Below, one piece after another: positions 44,458 to 48,857 of a stretch of 48,857 nt of DNA. The stretch's first letter is position 1. The number at the start of each line of letters is the position of its first letter. The DNA lies in contig JASJEI010000024.1 of assembly GCA_030064795.1 (NCBI GenBank), positions 1 through 48,857 of the forward strand, written 5' to 3'. Both the position numbers and the translations under genes were made by a program. The notes below the pieces were generated by a model. The model was not told the origin of the DNA. It made no database searches and saw nothing but the letters and a program-made list of their open reading frames with translations. The stretch comes from Pleurocapsa sp. MO_226.B13 (GTDB taxonomy: Bacteria; Cyanobacteriota; Cyanobacteriia; Cyanobacteriales; Xenococcaceae).

Positions 44458-46068
44458 ATGTTAACAGGAATAGAAATCAAAAACATTAATCATTTAGGAA
44501 TAGTGGCAGGAATAATTGATGAACTGACAATCGTAGATATCATCAACCAAGAATTAGTCATAGATGAGCAAGAAATAGTTAATTCAGGAGAAATAGTCAA
44601 AGCAATTATTCTAAACGGATTAGGTTTTGTTTCCCAGCCACTATATTTATTTCCCAAGTTTTTTGAAGGGTTAGCGACAGAACATCTTTTAGGGCAAGGA
44701 ATCTTACCAGAGCATTTAAATGAGCATAAAATAGGTAGGGTAATGGATAAACTCTACGACTATGGACTGTCAGAATTATTTCTGTTAATTGCCTTGGTAG
44801 CAGCTAAAAAACATCAAATCAATCTCGAATTTTCCCATTTGGATTCCAGTTCTTTTTCCGTTCATGGTCAATACAATCAAGCTCTAGCTTCAGAATCAGA
44901 ATCTCAGCAACAAGAGTCAGAGGGCGAACCAATCCCTATTACTATAACTCATGGTTATTCGAGAGACCATCGACCGGATTTAAAACAATTTATTTTGAAT
45001 TTAATCGTTACAGGAGATGGCAATATACCAATATTTCTTGAAGCAGCATCGGGAAACCAAAGTGATAAAAAAGCTTTTGGTCACATAGCTAAAAATTATC
45101 AAAAACAACTGGAATTAGAGACAACTCTAGTAGGAGATAGTGCTTTATACAGTCAAGATAATTTAACCTTACTCCGAGAAATTAAATGGTTGACGAGAGT
45201 GCCTCTATCGCTGTCTGAAGCTAAAAATCTCGTTAGTAATCTACCCAGTTCAGAATTTGAACCTAGTGCCATACCTGGTTATTGTTGGGTGGAAAAGGAA
45301 AGTACTTATGGGGGAATTAAGCAAAGATGGTTAGTGGTAGAAAGTGCAGCCCGAAAAAAATCTGATTTAGAGAAACTAGAAAAAAAGATAGTCAAAGAAT
45401 ATGACTCAACCCAGAAACAATTAGCTAAGCTCTCAAAAAAAAGTTTTGACAGTTCTGCCGAAGCTAATTTCACTATCAAAGCCATACAATCCCAACTTAA
45501 ATATCATTTGATATCTTCAAGACAAATTAAAGAAAGTCAGGTTAATAATCAGGATAATACTTATCAAGTAACTGGAGTCATCCAAGCTAATTCTGAATCA
45601 ATTGAGTTATTAAAAAAGAGAGCTGGTCGATTTATAATTGCCACTAATCGCTTGGATTATCAATCATTTAGTCCTGATGAAATGCTCAGGAAATATAAAG
45701 AGCAACAACACGTAGAAAGAGGTTTTGCCTTTCTCAAAGACCCTTTATTTTTTGCCGATAGTGTTTTCTTAAAATCCCCTCGTCGGATAGAAACTATGGC
45801 AATGCTGATGGGTTTATGTTTGATGGTTTATTCTCTGGGACAAAGAGAGGTTCGTCGCCAGTTATTTACTGCGCAAACGGGAATTCCTAATCAGTTAGGT
45901 AAATTAACCAATCGCCCTACATTACGCTGGATATTTCAGTGTTTTCAAGGCATTCATTTATTGGTTTATCAAGGAATTAAACAAGTGGTTAATTTAACAG
46001 AAGAACGCCAATTAACTCTCAAATTTTTCCCCTTATCTTGTCAAAAATATTATATTTTATCTGGGTAG
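44458..46068 (+). CDS. IS1634-family transposase
   Basis: 536 residues, the DDE transposase of the IS1634 branch of IS4-like elements. The N-terminal DUF4277-type region (MLTGIEIKNINHLGIVAGII) is followed by the first Asp in HLDSSSFSVHG, the second in LVGDSALYSQDNL and the E motif KYKEQQHVERGFAFLKDPLF with SVFLKSPRRIETMAML after it. The length is complete and no stop or shift is visible, so it may be active. Its first 20 codons are also found in element B, where the frame is cut short. Confidence 0.92.
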   Translation: MLTGIEIKNINHLGIVAGIIDELTIVDIINQELVIDEQEIVNSGEIVKAIILNGLGFVSQPLYLFPKFFEGLATEHLLGQGILPEHLNEHKIGRVMDKLYDYGLSELFLLIALVAAKKHQINLEFSHLDSSSFSVHGQYNQALASESESQQQESEGEPIPITITHGYSRDHRPDLKQFILNLIVTGDGNIPIFLEAASGNQSDKKAFGHIAKNYQKQLELETTLVGDSALYSQDNLTLLREIKWLTRVPLSLSEAKNLVSNLPSSEFEPSAIPGYCWVEKESTYGGIKQRWLVVESAARKKSDLEKLEKKIVKEYDSTQKQLAKLSKKSFDSSAEANFTIKAIQSQLKYHLISSRQIKESQVNNQDNTYQVTGVIQANSESIELLKKRAGRFIIATNRLDYQSFSPDEMLRKYKEQQHVERGFAFLKDPLFFADSVFLKSPRRIETMAMLMGLCLMVYSLGQREVRRQLFTAQTGIPNQLGKLTNRPTLRWIFQCFQGIHLLVYQGIKQVVNLTEERQLTLKFFPLSCQKYYILSG

Positions 46069-46113
46069 TTATTCCCCAAAGTATTCGAGTTTCAATTCTG
46101 AATAAATTAATCT

Positions 46114-46902
46114 CTAGCTCACCAGCTGTGGGCTGAATTTTCTCTGTCTATCTATTCTCATGAAGCAACCCTTCATGAGAATGAGGGGATGATCACGATC
46201 GCCCTCGACTAAATTTGCCCTCATTCTCATTCCATCGAGTTTATACTCGTTCTTTTTCTTTATTCCATCTCTTTTCCATAACGATTTCCGCTGTATTTCA
46301 TCTGTGGGGCTGATGGATGTGGGTTTCAACGTATCCTCTTGAGACACAATGGAAAACCCTGGAGAATCCATATACATGGACATTCCTGGATTAGTAGGAG
46401 GAAGAATCACACTTCGATCTTCTTTCTGAAACTCTTTAACGGACAAACCTCCAGCCACACGTTCATCTTGAGTTAAAACAACCCAGTGAGTGTGAAAAAT
46501 TACGCCATCATTAGCATAGTCATTATCGTTATCTTCATCCCACAAAGGAGTATCGTCAAAATCGGGATGGGAAGTAACTGCTAAAGCCACAATGCCCTCA
46601 GTAGAATTAAAGCCAACATCTTCTGGTTTCAGGGTAGTGGGGAAAACATAACCCAGAACAGGAGCAGTATCCATTTGACCAGCAGCAGTAGGAAGAGTCT
46701 TGCCCATAGTGCCTTTAACCTTTTGTTCAAATACCAATAAATCCAAGTCTGATAAATAGCTCACTTGTGCATGAGTTAATTCTAAATCTGGAGTTGCAGC
46801 CACAGAATTAACTGAATTAACTGGTTCTGAGAGAGCTACCTGAGAAGTAGTAACACTAGCTAAAAATAAAGCTAAAGTAACTAATTGGGTAAAGAGTTTC
46901 AT
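46114..46902 (-). CDS. Secreted protein with its 3' end replaced by element A sequence
   Basis: 262 residues as it stands. Signal peptide KLFTQLVTLALFLASVTTSQ, then a native part of about 192 residues: LELTHAQVSYLSDLDLLVFE, GKTLPTAAGQMDTAPVLGYV, FHTHWVVLTQDERVAGGLSV, PPTNPGMSMYMDSPGFSIVS. From about codon 193 (46325) the sequence is the inverted end of element A, giving about 70 basic residues of junk with no sign of selection. The true C-terminus is lost. It is divergent from the MarR gene and shares an operator-like repeat with it, so it was probably MarR controlled. Function unknown. Confidence 0.6.
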   Translation of the reverse strand: MKLFTQLVTLALFLASVTTSQVALSEPVNSVNSVAATPDLELTHAQVSYLSDLDLLVFEQKVKGTMGKTLPTAAGQMDTAPVLGYVFPTTLKPEDVGFNSTEGIVALAVTSHPDFDDTPLWDEDNDNDYANDGVIFHTHWVVLTQDERVAGGLSVKEFQKEDRSVILPPTNPGMSMYMDSPGFSIVSQEDTLKPTSISPTDEIQRKSLWKRDGIKKKNEYKLDGMRMRANLVEGDRDHPLILMKGCFMRIDRQRKFSPQLVS

Positions 46903-46921
46903 AAATCACCTCTATTTGGTT

Positions 46922-46982
46922 TCGACTCGATACTATAATAGTGCTAGTATTCTCAATATTTGTCAAGATAGTATTGAGTCGA
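46922..46982. promoter_or_regulatory. Inverted repeat in the MarR / secreted-protein intergenic region
   Basis: 15-bp arms TCGACTCGATACTAT (46922-46936) and ATAGTATTGAGTCGA (46968-46982), one mismatch, 31-base spacer, inside the divergent spacer. It fits a MarR-type operator covering both promoters. Confidence 0.6.
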
Positions 46983-46996
46983 TATTACATTTCTTA

Positions 46997-47551
46997 ATGA
47001 ATAACACTTTTCTCTATCAACTTCTAGAACGGATTAGTAATCTTTTACGTGCCCAACAACGGTTAGTCGGTAATGAATTTGGACTACAGGAGGTTCACTT
47101 ACAGGTACTTTTGTATCTTTCTCAGTGCAACCGTTATAGTAATACTCCATTAGGTGTGAGCGATTATCTCAATGCTACTAAAGGCACTATTTCTCAATCT
47201 CTCAAGGTATTGGAGAAAAAGGGTTACATCGTTAAAGAAGCTGATGCTAAAGATCGACGGGTAGTCCACTTGATTTTGACGACTCAAGGTCAAAAATTAC
47301 TCAAGCAAGTTGTTCCTCCACCTCTATTTACCAATGCAGTCAAGGAACTTTCAGATGAACAACTTAAATCTTTAGAAACACAACTCTCTCTGTTATTGGG
47401 TAAGCTGCAAAAGGCTAATCAATCACGTAGTTTTGGTGTTTGTCATACTTGTCGATTTTTTTTACGAGAAGAAGATGGCTTTCGCTGCGGCTTAACTCAA
47501 GAGTCTCTCAGTCATGATGATAGCCAGAGTATTTGCCGCGAACACGAATAA
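46997..47551 (+). CDS. MarR-family regulator with C-terminal cysteine cluster
   Basis: 184 residues from ATG 46997; an upstream in-frame start would run through the operator repeat. The winged helix is LGVSDYLNATKGTISQSLKV then LEKKGYIVKEADAKDRRVVH. After the dimer helices comes a tail with FGVCHTCRFFLREEDGFRCG and SICREHE: Cys positions CxxC...C...C that could bind zinc or Fe-S or act as thiol sensor. It faces a secreted-protein gene whose 3' end was lost to element A. The inverted repeat between them is the probable operator. Confidence 0.9.
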   Translation: MNNTFLYQLLERISNLLRAQQRLVGNEFGLQEVHLQVLLYLSQCNRYSNTPLGVSDYLNATKGTISQSLKVLEKKGYIVKEADAKDRRVVHLILTTQGQKLLKQVVPPPLFTNAVKELSDEQLKSLETQLSLLLGKLQKANQSRSFGVCHTCRFFLREEDGFRCGLTQESLSHDDSQSICREHE

Positions 47552-47679
47552 ATCAAATCTCTATCTTCTGCTACACGTTTCACCAAAAATGTGCAAGCTC
47601 CTTAATGTGGGCTTCATACGCCGATGATGAAGGAGTCGGAGTGATTATGATTTCAGTCCGCTACAGCTAACTAAATCAT

Positions 47680-48857
47680 TTACTTTATTCCGTCGAACGC
47701 TTGGTGAATTTGTGCTTCAGTCACTGCACCAAATCCTAAGATAATATAGCTTTTACTTTCTTGTATGTTGGGCTCGCAATACTCAAAACCAGAAAAAATT
47801 TTTACACCCCTATCTAACCATTCTTGAATTATCTGTGCTGCATTTTGTTTGGGCGGTAATTGAATCCAAAACTGCAAACCGCCACCAGGTAAACGCCATT
47901 GCCAATCAGGAAAATCCCGTCGTAAGTAATCAGCAATGAGATTGCGTTTTTTACGATGCCGAACTCGCATACGACGCAAGTGTCGATCTACTACTCCAGA
48001 GTTTAACAATTCTGCCAACCACAACTGAAGAACTATACTGGTTCCCCCCTCTATTTGCCAACGTAAATTAATTAGTTCTTGAATAATAGCTGGATGAGCC
48101 ACAATATATCCCACGCGCAATCCGTTAAACAACACCTTAGAAAAAGTTCCCATGTAGATTACTCGTTCTGTCGGATCGATCGCTTTGAACGCAGGTAGTG
48201 GATGGCGATCGAAATAAAACTCCGAGTCATAATCATCTTCTATGATTAGCCCATCGTTTTGTTCGGCTAATTGCAGCAACTTAGCACGTCTTTCAGGTGA
48301 GAGTGTAACCCCTTGAGGAAAGTGATGTTCTGGCATAATGTAATGTAAACTAGCTTTTTGAGCGTCGCTGGTCAGACAAATGCCTTCTGAATCAACAGGG
48401 CAAGATAGTCCTACTATTCCTTGGTTGGTAAAGTTTTGGGGAATTGCCAGGTATCCTGGAACGCCATAGCTAATGCTGCTAGCGTGAGAAGATAACAATT
48501 TTGCTAAGAGAAAGGAAGAGTGCAGCGAACCATTAGTAATAAATACTTGCTCTGGGGTTACTTGTATACCTCGGTTGGGCAAAACAACTCGACAAATTGC
48601 CTCTAGTAAAGCTGGATGACCGTTACTGCGTTCGTATTCTGAAAAACGAGTTGGTGCGATGTGCATGAGCGCTCGAAATGCTTGTCCCATAGCTTTGAAA
48701 GGTAAGCAATCTGTCTGAGCTAAACTTGGCTCAAAAGAAATAATGGATTGTGCGGACGGCTGTAAGATTGTCGGGCTAGTTTTCTCAAAAGTGGAGCTTT
48801 CTAACAATAACCATGAGGGCAATTGAGTCGTTTTATGATTCGGCTTATGATTCGGCG
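47680..48857 (-). CDS. MocR-type aminotransferase domain, 5' end outside the window
   Basis: The frame stays open to the window edge, so the gene is cut there. At least 392 residues are seen: a fold-type I PLP domain with FITNGSLHSSFLLAKLL, LIIEDDYDSEFYFDRHPLPA and the PLP Lys in YMGTFSKVLFNGLRVGYIVA. The LIIEDDYDSEF motif is the mark of the aminotransferase domain of MocR/GntR regulators, so the missing part should be a winged-helix GntR DNA-binding domain and this would be a transcriptional regulator rather than an enzyme. A CCGAATCATAA direct repeat at the edge (48835-48857) lies in the linker. Confidence 0.85.
   Translation of the reverse strand, partial: PNHKPNHKTTQLPSWLLLESSTFEKTSPTILQPSAQSIISFEPSLAQTDCLPFKAMGQAFRALMHIAPTRFSEYERSNGHPALLEAICRVVLPNRGIQVTPEQVFITNGSLHSSFLLAKLLSSHASSISYGVPGYLAIPQNFTNQGIVGLSCPVDSEGICLTSDAQKASLHYIMPEHHFPQGVTLSPERRAKLLQLAEQNDGLIIEDDYDSEFYFDRHPLPAFKAIDPTERVIYMGTFSKVLFNGLRVGYIVAHPAIIQELINLRWQIEGGTSIVLQLWLAELLNSGVVDRHLRRMRVRHRKKRNLIADYLRRDFPDWQWRLPGGGLQFWIQLPPKQNAAQIIQEWLDRGVKIFSGFEYCEPNIQESKSYIILGFGAVTEAQIHQAFDGIK

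Larger units (their letters stand above)
43893..46323. mobile_element. Element A: IS1634-like insertion sequence, 2.4 kb
   Basis: The outer ends are about 42-bp imperfect inverted repeats: left 43892-43933 and right 46283-46324, 36 of 42 positions alike, beginning CCCACATYCATCAGCCCCAC. Inside are one transposase gene (44458-46068), about 560 bases of noncoding left part, 255 of right part, and two hairpins (44339-44369 and 46154-46182) with matching arms around the gene. An inner pair GGGGAATAA (44370-44378) and its complement (46069-46077) could mark a smaller nested IS. No target duplication is seen. A shortened relative lies at 3987-4263. The IS family name rests on the transposase. Confidence 0.75.

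Noticed and set aside
46916..46996. Longer MarR start at 46916
   Set aside because: It would translate through the inverted-repeat operator; MNNTFLYQLLERIS at 46997 is the natural family start.

Overview
The window reads as chromosomal DNA of a cyanobacterium. The HIP1 octamer GCGATCGC is scattered through genes and spacers at high density. Several genes are typical of the group: SepF next to ProC, a CHAT-TPR protein beside a TpsB transporter, a kinase with a plant-type ethylene-receptor sensor, the paired small proteins DUF6888/DUF6887, and GcvH/GcvP. The AT-rich spacers and many decayed genes would suit a Pleurocapsales/Chroococcales-type genome, but that placement is inference. I see no rRNA, tRNA or CRISPR array.

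Layout. 1-4.3 kb is an accessory patch: a membrane protein, a SWIM zinc-finger protein, a zinc-ribbon gene broken by a 25-bp tandem duplication, a decayed PIN-domain toxin with its small partner, an intact hicBA pair, and a deleted mobile-element copy (element B, 3987-4263) that has cut a small membrane gene. 4.3-19.9 kb is steadier: sepF-proC, an ethylene-type hybrid kinase, an EamA and a MATE transporter, a DUF4230 protein, the CHAT-TPR/TpsB pair, murT and an AraC regulator. 20-33.7 kb is mixed: a YqaE peptide too short for most gene callers, unknown small proteins, a stand-alone TAXI receptor, NAD(P)-binding proteins, a decayed DUF1643 gene, a TetR/thioredoxin-fold pair with a shared operator-like repeat, an ECF sigma factor, a divergent SDR/HxlR pair whose SDR lacks the catalytic tyrosine, a methyltransferase, and a VWA gene with a stop at codon 27. 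34-41.2 kb holds a second hybrid kinase, an acetyltransferase and glycine-cleavage genes gcvH and gcvP, with a terminator-like hairpin in front of gcvP. 41.3-48.8 kb holds the DUF6888/6887 pair, a DesK/NarL-type two-component system, a large IS1634-like element (element A, 43893-46323), a MarR regulator facing a truncated secreted protein, and the 5'-truncated end of a MocR-type aminotransferase.

The most striking structure is the pair of mobile elements. Element A has a complete DDE transposase and about 42-bp inverted ends. Element B matches both flanks of A colinearly, but a stretch equivalent to 44517-46188 is deleted. Element A sits between the 5' halves of two facing genes, both of which have lost their 3' ends, which points to a deletion linked to the insertion. 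Working regulatory units that can be read from sequence are hicBA with a palindrome at its start, TetR with the ATP10-like gene, MarR with its neighbour, HxlR with the SDR, and the 42-kb two-component system beside the broken secreted-protein gene.
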